A stretch of 64,000 bases of DNA from Hymenopus coronatus (Eukaryota > Arthropoda > Insecta > Mantodea > Hymenopodidae). The DNA lies in assembly GCA_030762935.1 (NCBI GenBank), contig CM060900.1, positions 284,786,284 to 284,850,283 of the forward strand, read 5' to 3'. Every line of letters begins with the position of its first letter. The stretch's first letter is position 1. The translations under genes and the position numbers were made by a program. Positions 10,961 through 23,602 of this stretch are shown piece after piece. Below the pieces are notes generated by a model. That model saw only the letters and a list, made by a program, of their open reading frames with translations, was not told the DNA's origin and ran no database searches.

Positions 10961-11424
10961 TAGGTGTGAATTTGCATGTCACTGTGTAGTGTGTTTCCTA
11001 GTGTATTGTTCACCTGTCAGCTCTACGTTTCCTGGACTACATTAAAATCACCAGCTGCTATGACTTGGTTGCGAAGTCTGAGCACCGTGAACAAATCTTG
11101 TTGCAGCAGTCGGCCCGGAGGATTATATACACTAACAGTTACTAGTGGGTGTTCTTCTATGCAGATTAACACCGCCGTGGCTTCCATATGTTCCAAATTA
11201 CGTATATGCTTTTGGTGATGGCTTATGCTATTGTGAAAAAGTATCGCTGTTCCGCCTCCATTGGGCCTATCGGAGCGAAACACCCAGTATCATGGTACTG
11301 TAAATCTAGCTTTGTCTGTTAGGAATGTTTCGCATAGCAGTAATAGTCCTACAGAATCTATTGACAAATGGTGCTTTAATTCAGGTAGTTTAGAGCGCAC
11401 CCCCCTGCAGTTCCAGAAGAGCAT
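10961..11424 (-). pseudogene. Jockey-A ORF2, endonuclease N-terminal half
   Basis: The ATG at 11,424-11,422 opens MLFWNCRGVRSKLPELKHHL, the first strand of an APE-type endonuclease that cuts the genomic target. Downstream are SDRPNGGGTAILFHN (11,220-11,275), VYNPPGR and AAGDFNV (near 11,035), the N/D metal-binding motif. An in-frame break lies near 11,285. The domain is cut before its SDH catalytic motif. The start is 30 nt after the ORF1 stop. Confidence 0.75.
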
Positions 11425-11454
11425 TTTATTACTGTGCTGTACTGTCTGTGTCCT

Positions 11455-12854
11455 TTAGTTGGCGAAATTTACCTGTGCTAACTGTGAGACTACGTGGAGA
11501 TAGCTAGCCACAATTTTCTCTTGAGGACCTAACAACTCTAAGTTACGGAAAAATAATTGGCAATGGCTAACCACCTTTAAGTAACAGGCTTGTGCGTCTC
11601 CGCAGCCAAGGCGGGACAAGATCCACTGAAAGGTAGGATCTGGATTATTTAGATTGGGCTCTTTGTTCTTGGGGTCGAGACGGATGGATGGCTGAATTGA
11701 TTTGGGTTGTGGTCTAGGTTGTGATGGACCTCCAGCGTGTGTGCGTGTGGGAGGAGGTTGCTGTGTTTGTGCATTGTGCTGCGCCTGCAGCTGTGTTTCT
11801 GTGGTGTCTGTGTATCGTGTTCTGGTTGATTAGGTTCCTGTGTAACAGTGCCTTCTTCAGGGGCGCCAACGGTAACTGCCACTGGATCACTGGACGCCAC
11901 TCCCACATTTGCCGGTGTCCTCGACGTACCGTAAGAGGTGTCGGGAGACCAGCCAGCCAGCCTCCTATAAGCTATACAGCCTTTCCAGCGGGCTCCGTGA
12001 TCCGAAGAATCACTGAAACCTCACCTACACGTGGTGGTTGCCTGCGCACGGAGATTAGACTTGCGGGGCCTCACAATTCCGAGCCAAATGTCGGAAGCGA
12101 AACCGCACTGCGTTGGTCTAGATGGGAAGACTCGCACTCTGTAATGCGATAGGTCTGTTAGGGACTTGATGGGCAAGGGTTTGGTAATTCCACCACAAAC
12201 AGTGGAAGAAGTGCCCTAAGCTTACGTGAGAATATCCTGCCAACCTTCAGGATGTCAAAACCTATCTGAGCTAGCTCTGTCTTGACCTCTTCCCCAGTCA
12301 TGTTCCCATACAGGCCCTTAATAACCACCTTTTGGTTTCTCGTCTCTGGGAAGGGGGTGGCGTAACGTGGAATGGCACGTTATTTTGGTGGCAATATCTT
12401 AAAAAGTTATTGTAATCTGCCAAAGGGGTGAATTTAAACCTGTAGTACCCAAGAAGGTATGTGGACAGGTACTGTTTGGGATGTAGATCCTGTCAAATTC
12501 GGCTATCAATTCAGCCAGACTACTTTGATAGTAGTCTGCTACATGGACTTTGGCCAGGTTCTGCCTTGGTTGATTCAAACAATTTTGGTTAAGAGCCTCT
12601 CCTACGTGCCCTTCCTCGTCAGTCACTGGTCCGAATTAATCACCTTGCAAGGTTGAAGCAGCTGGTTGAGTGGAGGTACTGGCGTCAGCTGAATTTGGTA
12701 GATTACTAATAATTTCTAAGCGATCTCTATCGCTGTCGCTGCAAGCCAAATCATCATTCAAAAGTACCTCTGCGTCATCCCGCCGCTCTTCCTCTCTCAT
12801 GCCGTTAGTACTACCGTCATTGGCCATCTTAGTCTGGCGTCTCGTTCGGGCCAT
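11455..12854 (-). pseudogene. Jockey-A ORF1 (PRE_C2HC/zinc-knuckle RNA-binding protein)
   Basis: The ATG at 12,854 begins MARTRRQTKMANDGST, followed by a Ser/Asp-rich N-terminus. A conserved segment (AELIAEFDRIYIPNS, about 12,500) precedes, after a frameshift near 12,400, the PRE_C2HC-type motif VVIKGLYGNMTGEEVKTEL (about 12,270-12,330). A Cys/His knuckle region (about 12,000-12,110) follows, with further shifts. Then come the Gln/His-rich linker and the C-terminal segment FQWILSRLGCGDAQACYL, ending at a TAA at 11,457-11,455. Jockey ORF1 proteins coat the RNA. At least four frameshifts; non-functional. Confidence 0.77.
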
Positions 12855-13080
12855 GTCAGTGGTGTTAGCTTTATTCTATGTCTAGCTAGTTACCTTTTAG
12901 AAAACGAACATGAGAGAAAACCTAATTAGCAGCTGCGCTGAGAATCAAATGTTTTACACCGCAGTAGCTCTTATTGTTAACCTAATAAATTAATCTAAGG
13001 GGCACTTATTAACTAGGAAGAAATAGAGGAAGATAAGAGACAGAAGGACAAAAAGAACAGTTGGCTTGCGATAAAAATTC

Positions 13081-13299
13081 CGAGCAGTAGAGGACCTGCC
13101 TTACGGCGCCTATGAAACCAGTCCAGGGACTGTTGGCTCCGTCCTTACAGCTCTCCCAGCTAATATGCTAAGGTACTGGCAGACTGAGGTAAGCCGACCA
13201 AGAGAGACCGTTGCTTTCGACTTTCTCCACTTCCCTTCGCTGGCTGCTGCTGTTCTCTCGCTGCCTCATGCCCATCCGTCCGTCCGTCCGTCCGAGAGA
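13081..13299. other. Probable Jockey-A 5' leader with (CCGT)n
   Basis: Upstream of the minus-strand ORF1. It contains a short (CCGT)4-5 simple repeat at about 13,275-13,293 and no open frame of interest. It could be 5' UTR of the Jockey-A copy; the exact 5' end is not visible. Confidence 0.3.
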
Positions 13300-13760
13300 C
13301 TCGTGGTGAGCCTAGGTATAGTTTCTGTGTACCTACCTTGGTAAGGGCTCCACGGGAATGAAGGAGGATGGTTTAGATTTGGTAATGTTTGTGAGGTTTC
13401 GGGTGATGGTGTTAAGGAGTTAGCGCTAGATAGGCTCCTTGAACGATTGTATTTTTTAGGAGCAGCATCCTTTTCCTCTGCTCCGCTGGTGTTTGATTTG
13501 ATTAAATTGTTTTTGTTGGAATTGTGATTGACCCTCCCAATGTTGGGGGGGGGGAGTACTTAATTCAGCTAATTTGCTGTTGGCTTGTTTGAAGCTGTTG
13601 TCACCAGGGATGCCCGCAAACCATGCGGAGAACCCGATACAGCCTGTATCGGCGTTCAGAGTCCTCTATTCTGTATCCGCTGTAACCACAGAAGGCATGA
13701 GTCTGCTGCCATACCCCTTACTTCCTAGGCGCAGAGCATCGGAGGGACTATGAGCGCCTT
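13300..13760 (-). pseudogene. Possible LINE ORF1 fragment (Ser/Asn/Pro-rich)
   Basis: A minus-strand frame of about 100 codons between roughly 13,330 and 13,650 encodes a Ser/Asn/Pro-rich, low-complexity protein segment resembling the region after the zinc knuckles in Jockey-type ORF1. It lies downstream of the Jockey-B RT on the same strand, so it could also be extra 3' sequence of that element. No diagnostic motif survives. Confidence 0.3.
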
Positions 13761-13799
13761 GAAAAGACATAACTTTAAGTGAATCGGCATTTGGGAGGC

Positions 13800-16062
13800 C
13801 AGAACAGGGTAATGGGTGACCACTGCCCCCTTAGCTCTGTCCAATGTTCCCTACACGTGTTCAAGAAAAGTTAAGGCCCTTATCAAGAGTGACGCCTAGG
13901 CATTTGATGACATTTCCCCACTCCATCCTCTGGTCCTGCTAGGAGAAGTCGGGTATCTGGGCTGCGGCGGGGCGTTTTCTGGTGAAAAGAACAGCATGAC
14001 TTTTGCCCGGGTTAACGGACATCCCCCATTGTCTGCACCAGTCCTGGATGAGACGGAGCTGTCTCTGTATTGGATTGAGGATTGCGTATGTTCCTATCTG
14101 TGTGGTAGAGCAGAACGCCATCAGTGAACTGGGCCATGTTGACGCCCTGCACTGGAGGGAAGTCTACCATAAAAAAGATTAAACAAGGTGGGTGATAAGA
14201 CAGAGCCTTTGGGGACTCTGTCTCGTAGGGGATTTTGTGTCGATGTTTGTCCCGTAACCGCTACTATGAAGCTGCGTTAGGTAGGAAGCTCTGCAGACGA
14301 GTTGTTTGTGTAGGCCAATCCGGATAGGTTTGAACAGGAGTCCCTCATGCCAGGTGGTCGAGAAGTTCTTCTTGATGTCCAGTAATACCGCTGACGTGAA
14401 GGGCGGCAGCCTCCACTACCCAGCAACTGTTGGATCGTCGAGTGCCCAGGACGAAATCCGAACTGATGTAATGGATTGGCTTGAATGTCGGCCAGCTGTG
14501 GCGACAAGCGGTGGAGTACTAACATCTCAAAGACCTCTCTAAGACCTTCGAGAGGGTAGGAAGGAGGCTGATGGAGCGGTAGCTAGAAGGAAGCGTAGGG
14601 TTCTTACCAGGCTTCAAAATGCACATCACCCTCGCCACTTTCCACTTGCGTGAGAAGTGGCCCAGGGTGAGACACGTGTTGAACACCTTGGTGAAGAACA
14701 GCACAGTTGTGAAGGGAAAGTTGCTTAGCAGGGCGGGTGTCAGTCCGTCCTGCCCGTAAGCCTTTTTGGTGTTGAGACGCCGGAGTGCGCCTTGGACTTC
14801 ACTAGGGCGGATGATTGGGAGGGGATCCTCGGCTTCATCAGGCAAGCCGCAGGTAGCGGTCAACTTCCTCATGAACACGGGTGGTGAAGATTACGTCTTG
14901 GGGGTTCTCTCTCAGCCTGCAGGATCCTTTATGTAGTTCGCAAGCACATTTGCTTTGTCTTGTGGTTCGTATACAAAGCCAAGGTTGCCTTAAAGCGCGG
15001 AATGGTACTGGTTTCGTTGGCATCGGAGGCTTTTTGCGATTCTCCAGGTGTCGCCACCCTCCAGATTTTGCACAGCCATTGTGGCCTCCCACGCTTGCTC
15101 TCGGTGCTCGCGTAGTCGAACAAGTACCTCTCGAAGGAGTCGCCGTAGAAGACCTCGATTGTGCGTAGTCTGGATTCGCTGGAATATTCTCCAGACTGCC
15201 CAGGAACGGCGGACGAGGAGTTCCAGGTCTAAAGGGAGGACATGTGGATGTTGGTGGGGGAGGGTTCGGATGGTGAGATTATGAACCGTCCTTACCACTT
15301 TGGTTGTAAAGTTTTGGACTGCTGTCTCTATGGTGGGTATGTTAGTGATTCTACGATTGGGTGGGATTGATGCGCTGAAACAATCCTTTACGCATTCCCA
15401 GTCGATTTCTCTGGAGTGACCTGAGAACCTTGGTATTAACTTCTGCCAACACAGGATTGTGGTCGGAATGGAGTGCTGCGAATGAAGTGAGCATGAAATG
15501 AAAAGGGTATTGCTTTATGATCGCAAAGTCGATGACAGATTTTATCCTCGACCATGCGGATGGTGTGAGGGTTGCCTGGGGCCCAGGACTCTTAGCTGGG
15601 GATCCCTGCCTATCATATCGAATAATTGCATCGCCTCTAGGATCCGTGCGGGTGCCTAAAGGCCAACGCTGATGTTTGGCCTTTAAGTCCCCGACGAGGA
15701 TTACGCAAGGATGAGGGTGAAGAGGGATTGGTAATCAGCAGATAAGAATGGCATACCGGATGGTTGGTGATTAGAGACTATTATTACCTCCGTTTATCCG
15801 AGCTCAACACACAATGCCGTCGCCTCAAGGGCCTGAGGAGACAAGGGGAGTGGGATGTGTTTATGGACCATGTTTTGCCTCACAAGGACCGCTATGCCGC
15901 CTCCAGGGCTGGGCACCCGGTCACTGCGGTGGCCAGGTATGTGCAAAGGAATGTTAGGACGCAAATGTGTTTCCAAAACTAGTATGAGGTCCAAAGCATA
16001 TTGGTCAGCAAGGTGCTGAAGCTCATCTCTCTGATCCCTCACACCATTGGCGTTTCAAAAGA
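13800..16062 (-). pseudogene. Jockey-B LINE ORF2: endonuclease, linker, RT
   Basis: Minus-strand ORF2 of a second Jockey-type family. The endonuclease opens at about 16,062 (ANGVRDQRDELQHL, then LILVLETHL near 15,940) and ends with LHSDHNPVL near 15,450. The linker with RREWAVW-like and Arg-rich helices lies at 14,990-15,300. RT runs from 14,878: RRLNTKKAYGQDGLTPALL, WKVARVMCILKPGKNP, YRSISLLPTLSKVLER, then FGFRPGHST after a shift at 14,525. The catalytic block reads FTDG (14,117-14,128) where FADD is expected, so both aspartates of the usual motif are not kept. The thumb (WCRQWGMSVNPGKSHAVLFT) ends near 13,830. Multiple frameshifts. Confidence 0.8.
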
Positions 16063-16189
16063 CGAATCGGAAGGAGGTACGAGACCTAGTTTCGTCCGCC
16101 ATTCTGGGTCAATGGTGCGTGGCTGAGCAGAAAGGTGAGGCCCTCATAGAAAATTGTCGCCTTGCTGGTTGGATCGGTAGCCTGGAGTT
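16063..16189. other. Junction between Jockey-B and the Penelope-like fragment
   Basis: Short stretch with no motif of its own. It separates the Jockey-B endonuclease start from the 3' end of the inverted Penelope-like piece and could be the end of Jockey-B ORF1. Confidence 0.3.
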
Positions 16190-16671
16190 ACCTGGTGAAT
16201 GGACGGTAATGTATACTCTTGGAGGTGTGGGAAGGCTTGTAATTGGACTGCTGTGTTCTGATTTGCTGTTGCACTGACCGGTTCGAGGCAGCAATCCAGG
16301 TCTGATTTAGTTCGAATCTATCTTTTCTATTAAAATTATTGGGTTGTTTGTATATCTCTATAGATTTTCTGACCATTCTAGGATTGTAATGTTTGGTAGG
16401 TGCGAGGACTTCTGTTGTTTAAATAATATGTTGTGTTTATCCATGGCCTGCAACGGTTGATTTTTCTGTATGGCCAAGGTGACAACATTTTTTATGTTCG
16501 GCGATGCCGGTTTTAATACCACGTTTTGTTGTGCCTATGTAAGATTGGCCGCATGAATTTTGTAAACACCGGCGATAGAGAGCGGGTCCAATGGGTCTTT
16601 TGCTGATTTATAAATCGGTTTTTGCTATCGCATAGGCAGAAATATTTTATTAATTTTCTGTTTCTTTAATA
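16190..16671 (-). pseudogene. Penelope-like element C-terminal fragment (GIY-YIG domain), inverted
   Basis: The minus strand encodes the C-terminal GIY-YIG endonuclease region of a Penelope-like element: CGQSYIGTTKRGIKT, then IAEHKKCCHLGHTEKS and NRKDRFELNQTWIAA. It aligns with the plus-strand copy at 17,815-18,320 across its whole length, ending at a shared CCGTCCA. A stop and a deletion after the HTEKS block break the frame. The RT part is absent. It meets the plus-strand Penelope-like copy at about 16,671, so the two C-termini point outwards. Confidence 0.78.
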
Positions 16672-18320
16672 CTTTGCCTATTCTGTGGGTGACACCTTTA
16701 ATGTATCTCAACAAAGATAATAGCATCTTCATTTTATCGGCTGACAAAGGATCCGCCACTGTTGTTATGAACACAAATGACTACCAATGTAAGATCAGTG
16801 ACATTTTGAACCCTACTATTTATAAAAAAAAACTGCCACGAGATCTCTCTGCCAGTGTCTTAAGGTCTACGAACACATTAGTAAAAGAATATCCGTCCAT
16901 CTTTGCTGAAAAGAAGAGTCACCTAGTACTTTCAGAAGCAAGGTCACATAGGTTATACGGGCTGACCAAACTCCACATATATAATATTCCATTAAGTCCA
17001 ATCATCTGCGCTTTTCAGTCTCCAACGCATTTCGTTTCGAATTACCTAGTTTCACAGTTACAGCCTTTTATTGAAGAACAAGCAGCTACATTAAGAATTC
17101 CATTGCTTTTGTAAGTAAACTTAAACAATTGAACTACGCTCCAACAGACATTTTAATGAGTTTTGGCGTCACCCGTTTGTTTACTACGGTACCCATCCCT
17201 GACGTTTTAAATTACATCGACGATCTTTTTCCGAAAGATATAGTGAATTTTTTCAAAGAGTGCCTCACGACCACCTACTTTCAATGGAGCGGTGAATATT
17301 TTGTACAACTTGACGGAGTTGCTATGGGTGAACTTTATGGAACACTTTCAAACAACAGCCCTAGAAACTACTAGGAACAAAAGGGACCTGTTCATACGAA
17401 TATGTCCGACTATGTTTTCGCTATATGGCCCCGCGGGAATGCAGAACTCCAGCCTTTTTTTTTAGTGCATTTGAATAATATTAACCAAAAAAATTCCAGT
17501 TTACGATAGATATGGAACACGACAACGAACTCCCGTGTCTATATGTTTTAGTCAGAAAAGAAACAAATGGTAAACTCGGCCATTCTGTTTACAGAAAGCA
17601 TGCACAACAAAAATGAGGTGTTATTAAAAATTTAGTTGTACGTTCCAAAAATATTTGTGAGCCCCAGTACTTAAATAGTGAACTCAAACGACGAGAGCAT
17701 GTTTTCACCCATAAAGACTATTCTAAAATAGAAATTATACGTGCCATCCACCCTAACAAATCTCCTGTAATGCTAAAGCTAAAGTCTTTCTGCCATACAG
17801 AAAGGTATCACCGACAGAAGCGCCAAAATATTAAAGAAACAGGAAATTAATACATTTCTGCCTGCGCGAAAGCAAAAACCTATTTATAAATCAGCAAAAG
17901 ACCCATTGAACCCGCTCTCTATCGCCGGTGTTTGCAAAATACCGTGTACATGCGGCCAATGTTACACAGGCACAACAAAACGTAGCATTAAAACCCGCAT
18001 CGCCGAACATAAAAAATGTTGTCGCCTCGGCCATACAGAAAAATCAGCCGTTGCAGGCCATGCCCTCGTTTTAGATGAACAAGACATATTATTTAAACAA
18101 CAGAAGTCCTTGCACCTACCAAACATTACGATCCTAGAATGGTCGGAAGATCAGATATACAAACAACCCAATACTTTTAATAGAAAAGATGGATTCAAGC
18201 TAAACCAGGCCTGGATTGCTGCCTTACAGCATCTTCGCACCGGTCAGCGCAACAGCCAATCAGAACACAGCAGTCCAGCTACCAGCCCTCCCACTCCTCC
18301 AAGAGTGTAAATTGCCGTCC
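16672..18320 (+). pseudogene. Penelope-like element: RT plus GIY-YIG endonuclease
   Basis: Penelope-like elements couple a telomerase-related RT to a GIY-YIG nuclease. The first frame (16,674-17,114) has ILSADKGSATVVMN and YGLTKLHIYNIPLSPI; the second (17,129-17,374) has the RLFTTVP block and LTTTYFQWSGEYF followed by QLDGVAMG. Near 17,401-17,420 the YVDD catalytic box is destroyed: YV is kept but a short deletion shifts the frame. The thumb-like region continues in mixed frames. A clean frame at 17,906-18,310 holds CTCGQCYTGTTKRSIKTRIA with the cysteines and GIY-YIG remnant, ending in a Ser/Pro-rich tail. Confidence 0.82.
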
Positions 18321-21057
18321 ACTACTTCATGAATCTACCAAAGCTAGATTTTCAGTTCCAGGCTACAGGATGTATCGCTCCGGTAGTCCAAATGGGCGCG
18401 CAGGAGACAGAAAAGCGGTACTTGTTCACAATAGCATAAGCCATCACCAAAAGCATATAAGTAATTTCGGACATCAGGCAGTCACAGCGGTGTCAATCTG
18501 CATACAAGAACACGCACTAGTAATTGTTAGTATACATATCCTCCGGGCAGACTGCTGCAGCAAATTTTAGACACGGTGCTCAGCCTTGGCAACCAGGTCA
18601 TAGCAGCTGGTGACTTTAATGCAGTCCAGGAGCTGTCAGGTGAACAATGCACCAGGCAACACACTGCATAGTGGCATGCAAAATCACAACTATGCTATAG
18701 CACATACTGCAGAACTAATATACATTCCGTCAAACAGATATCAGCGACCGAACACGCTAGATATTGCCCTACTTAAAAACACCACGTTCAGATGCAGCCT
18801 ACAAGTGGTAGATTCCCTTTGGTAGTGTTTAACGCACGCTTTAACTACTTATGGCACCGCAGGAAAGATGCCCTGTCTTCTGACTTCTATGCTGTACAAA
18901 TTGAAATAGAACCCCCCCCCTATCACCAGTGCTCCCCTACCGATGAGAAAAGATTACAACGTGGCAAACTGGGAACTATTCAGAGCCACACTAGATACAC
19001 AACCACAAAACAGAGAACCCCTGCAGAACGCAGAAGCAGTAGACGACTTGACAGAACAACTAGAAACTGCGATACAGGCAGCCACATTTGCTACTGTCCC
19101 ATTGAAAATCCCCCGCGACGCGATATTGTATACCCGCCGGATGTTTTACAGCTAATGCGCGAGAGAGATCATGAACGTCAAAGATGGCAACGCACACGAC
19201 ATCTTGTACACAAAGTAAATCAATTCACCCTAAGCAGTCAAGTCGAAACTCGTATCAATGAAATACTCCACAAGCAATGGGAACAACCCATAGAGGGCAT
19301 GCAAACAAATGCAAACAAAATTTGGCAGGTCATTAAGAGGCTCATCAAAAAGCCGCTCAGAATCCCGCCTCTACTGCTGCCCAATACCACTGTCACGTAT
19401 GCCCAAAGCTAATACTCTTGTAGACGCATTTGAAGTTTGCCAACCTAATAAGGAACCTAACGACCAGCATTTAGCGAGCAAGTGGACCAATAAGTAATGA
19501 TCATTATTTCCGATAGAACTCATACCACGGCGAAGAAAACCAACAATTAAATGGATAATAAAGAACCTACAAAATAACAAAGCACCTGGGCCAGATCAAA
19601 TACCACATGTGGTTCTGAAGTACTTAAGTGGCCAGGCGTACGAATCGCTGACAGATATATGCAATTATTTCTTGCAACAGGGATACTCACCCTCACGCTG
19701 GAAACATGCATATGTATTAATGTTTCCAAAACCAGGAAAGGATTCCAAGAACCTTAATAACTACCGGCCGATCAGCCTCCTTAGTACCAGCAGTGAAGTT
19801 ATAGAACAGGTTATCTTTAAGTGCCTAACAACGCACATAAGGACACACAACATAATTATCCATAAGCAGTTCGACTTTAGAGCAAACCATTCCACCACAC
19901 TGCAACTGACACGCTTTGTTGAAAACATAACACACGGATATAAAGGACAGATCTACAGCAGCGGCCTTCCAAGATATACAGAGGGCTTTCGACACAGTAT
20001 GTCATGCTGGATTACTGTACAAGCTGAAAACGGTAAACATTCCAAATTCATTGGTAAAACTTATAGCGCACTACCTGAATAGGCGAACATTTGGAATAAA
20101 TCTAAATAATGCTTGCCCAACAAGGAAAGAAATACGAGCAGGTGTTCCAAATGGAAGTCTCCTTGGTGCTGTTCTATTTAATTTGTATATAAACGATATT
20201 CCAAAAACACCAAACACGCAAATGTCAATATATGCGGACGATACTCCCACAACTTCCCAATCGTGGAAACCACACATGGCAGCAAAAAGGCTTTAGATGA
20301 CCTCGAACTGTGGCTCCAGAAATGGGGAAGAAAAGTTAATGCAACAAAATCGCAATCGGTCCTGTTTACCCAGAGAACACCAGAATCACTCAATCTATTT
20401 AAGGAAGATATTCAGTAGAGAAATAGTGCCAAATACCTAGGAGTAACGCTAGAGAGTAAACTCACTCTTTCCACCCACGTGAAAAACATAAGACGCAAAG
20501 CTAACTACCAGCTTCACCGCCTCTACCCCTTGCTAAACCTTGACACCCCATTAAGCACAAAATTAGGGCTAACACTGTATAAAACGCTAAATAGATCAGG
20601 CATGACATACGCTGCGCTCGCCTGGGGACACTGTGCAAAATCTCACATAATAAGTCTACAGGTACCAGTGGCGATTCGTGGTCAGTAATTCAGGTACACC
20701 GCTCCCTTTGTCATCGTTTTTCTTAGTCCGTTTTTCTTAGTCATACCTCGTTATACGTGATCTCACTTTACGCATTTTCGCTTAACGATTTAAAGAAAGG
20801 CTGAATTTAATGCTACATATACTACATAAGTAGATGTTTAAATAAAAATCATTTGTTTTATGTTTACCTTGAAATATCCCATATCACTATCACATTCTCT
20901 TTACGCGTTTTTTGTGTTACGTCATAATTCATGAGAACCAATTACTTGCGTAATACGAGGGACACCTGTATACGTAAATTATTGTTAATTTTAGTAGTAG
21001 TACTAACCAGTTTACTGCAATGTTGGCTACAATCGACGAGCTTTCTTCGGGAATAGT

Positions 21058-23312
21058 TTATAACAACTTACGTGAAATTTTCATGAATATCCTCCCGAAG
21101 CGTACAAAGAATGGACATTTTTGAAGAGAGGATAATCTTTCTTGGCCCATTATAGACCTACAGTGAGATTTTACTCGATTTAAAGTGGAAAATGACCGTT
21201 CAACAGAAGCTGTAGTTGCTGGTACAGTTAAAATTAGACCAGCTAATTTGTAAGCTTCAGGCATAGCGCACACCAGATCTCTTTCTTTCATAATTTTCAC
21301 TATTTCACCAACTGACTTTTCTTCAAAAATTTTATCTTCAGAAGAGTACACATCGCTAAGTTCATTTTTCCGACGTACCGAATACAAATTTGAGTTATTG
21401 GTGTCGAACAATTTTGAGCAACAGTGATCAGGGAAGGACGTTCTAAAATTCTTGAACTTTGAGGAATCAAGGAGAGCAAAGAAATGAAAACTTTCGTAGT
21501 CGGGAAACCTATTTTTTATTTGATAGAGCATATTATCTAAAGTTTCGTAGAATATTCTTCTGAACATAACTTCAGTAATTTCACTTGGTTCATTGTTCTT
21601 CTGTGCTTGTTCATTTATCATTTCAGTAGAAATGCTTCGCCAAATATTTTGGAACCCTTCTCTTAGCTCTTCTAAAGTATTTTTAGTCCGGATTACCTTT
21701 GAATAGCAACATGCAATATCCATTTTTCTTTGTAGCTTAACGTCCTTTAACCTGGTTTGTCATATCGGACGATGAATGAAATTGGTGAAATGGTGCTCAA
21801 ATGATCTCGGGGTCCCTGGGGCTTAAAGTTAGTCAACATTCGTCTTCTCAGGATAAGGGAAAACCCCGAAAAAAACCTTATCCAGGCAATGCACACTAAG
21901 TGTGATTCGAATTCACGACCTTTGGAATGTGAAGCAGACACACTACCGTCACACTACCCAGGTGGGCTATCTTGTAATATGTTGAAGAGAATGTTTGTAT
22001 GAGCAAATTTGCCGAAAACGTTTTGAGGAGGAAGAGAGTATCTAACCGTCAAAAAAATAAAAACAACCTTGTACTTTAACCAATGTATCAGGTCCCCAAT
22101 TAACATTGTTTTCTGCTTGTGCCATGAATTCAAGGAATAGAATCAGGTTATCTCATTGCTCTTGTACAGTGTTGACAAGGCGTGAATTGAAGTTCCAGCG
22201 TGTTGGAGCTGCTTTTGATAGTTTTTTATTCATAAAAGCACGCAAAGTTTCCGTTCTTTTAGTGGAATGAGAAAAGAAATTAGAGGTTCCCGATAGACTT
22301 TGAAAAAAAAATCTGCACCTATCAACACGCATAGCTGCTTGTTGCAGAACTAAATTCAGGATATGACAGTAACAGTTAACAAATAATGCCCCTGTGGAAA
22401 TGCCGCTTTTACTTTAGATTGCAGACCACCAAATTGACCAGACTTCCCCTGACTTGTCCGCATAGCGTAAATTGGTAGAGAGTTGGGATTTGTTCACTAT
22501 GTCTGAGAACACGTGTAGAAGAATAACAAAAAAAAAAAAAAAAAAAAAAAAAAAACTAGCGGATGCAAGTTCCTTTGTTATACATTTAACCAAAACTCTC
22601 CTAACATCTTCGATTTAATTATTCTGAACGGATGACATAGTGCCCCGGAAAACTGTAGTACTTTTTAAATGATCATCTAAAAGTTGATATACGTACTGAG
22701 TAAATCAAATGTTTGTACATAATTACCTCTATTAAAGGAACTTTCTAACTCGTCGCGTCCTCTAAAAGCTAATTTCTGCTTCCCTAAGTGACAAACAACA
22801 TCAACGAGTCTATTCAACATTTCTCTGTTCTTTTCATCATTTCATTATGCTTTGAAATTTGTAATGATTTCTGAGCATTTAGCTGCAGGCCTACTCGCGT
22901 ATTGCCAACATTACAAAGAGTGAATATACAAAATATGTGGGTTTTTGATTTTTCAATCTTACTTAATGAACTAGTTAAAGAAACTATATTATCGAATCCC
23001 TCTTGAGACCATGTGGTACTGGTTTTGTCATTACTAAAAAGAAGACATGGCCAACAATAGAGTTTGTTTAATTTGGGACAACCAGTTAACCGTTTGCATC
23101 TAGAATAATTGCTAATGCAGAAATGTCTGTTATACTCTCGTTTTCTGCCTTGACATTTTACAATCAGACCTGGTAGTTCGGGAGTGGGCCTGCCGTTGTT
23201 TTTTATTTTAAGTTTTTCAGAAATTTAAAAATTCTGAAATCCAGTTTTTTAACACCTGTTTTACTGCACATTCACAAAAACCACTAGCTTCAGTGGCACT
23301 TACATCGGTCAT
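21058..23312 (-). pseudogene. hAT-1 transposase (THAP12/ZMYM-related hAT)
   Basis: The probable start is the ATG at 23,312 (MTDVSATEASGFCE). Middle fragments in alternating frames include RGRDELESSFNRGNYVQT (about 22,700-22,765) and APTRWNF with RLVNTVQEQ (about 22,150-22,210), the hallmark TRW block of this group. The last open segment (21,058-21,723) ends with the hAT dimerisation motif ILTVPATTASVERSFSTLNR and KSHCRSIMGQERLS. The transposase would cut and rejoin the element ends in the nucleus. Frameshifts, the A29 tract and SINE2 at 21,745-21,967 disrupt it. Confidence 0.8.
21745..21967 (-). mobile_element. SINE2, copy 1 (tRNA-derived), inside hAT-1 transposase
   Basis: On the minus strand the head carries an A-box-like GGGTAGTGTGACGGTAGTGT and the B-box-like GTCGTGAATTCGAATCAC. 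Next come a GGATAAGG...GGTTTTCCCTTATCC stem-loop-like centre and a conserved GACCCCGAGATCATTTGAGC block. The second copy at 61,202-61,450 matches over the whole length. It sits between two parts of the transposase, so it inserted after hAT-1. Confidence 0.77.
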
Positions 23313-23602
23313 TTTCACAAACATTTATAAGCAAAACAACATTAATGCAGACTAAAAACGATAGTCAATCGCAAAATTTAGCGGTGCAGTTCGACAGCTA
23401 ACGACTGGCATCTAACCTTCCTTTCCCCTCGCCTCTTTAATGGAGAAGTAGGAGTGCGTGTCTATCGCTTCTACTTGCGATGGAGTAGTTGCGCGCGCAC
23501 ACCATTGCTGGCATTGCTTAACTAGCGGTGAATGTTGGGAGTCTGGGAGTATGGTTATCGTTTTAACTTGCGGTGTTGTAGATGTACGCGCACACTATTG
23601 CA

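Larger units (their letters stand above)
10961..13080 (-). mobile_element. Jockey-A LINE, 5' half (5' UTR, ORF1, endonuclease start)
   Basis: Minus-strand element holding the 5' UTR (about 12,855-13,080), a complete but decayed ORF1 and the first about 155 codons of ORF2. It stops at 10,961, where sequence shared with the plus-strand copy (18,700) ends and the 171-bp tandem repeat begins. LINE copies are normally truncated at the 5' end, so loss of the 3' portion points to a later deletion or rearrangement. Confidence 0.8.

Noticed and set aside
13263..13296. (CCGT)n as a regulatory element
   Set aside because: Too short and simple; no evidence beyond a microsatellite.
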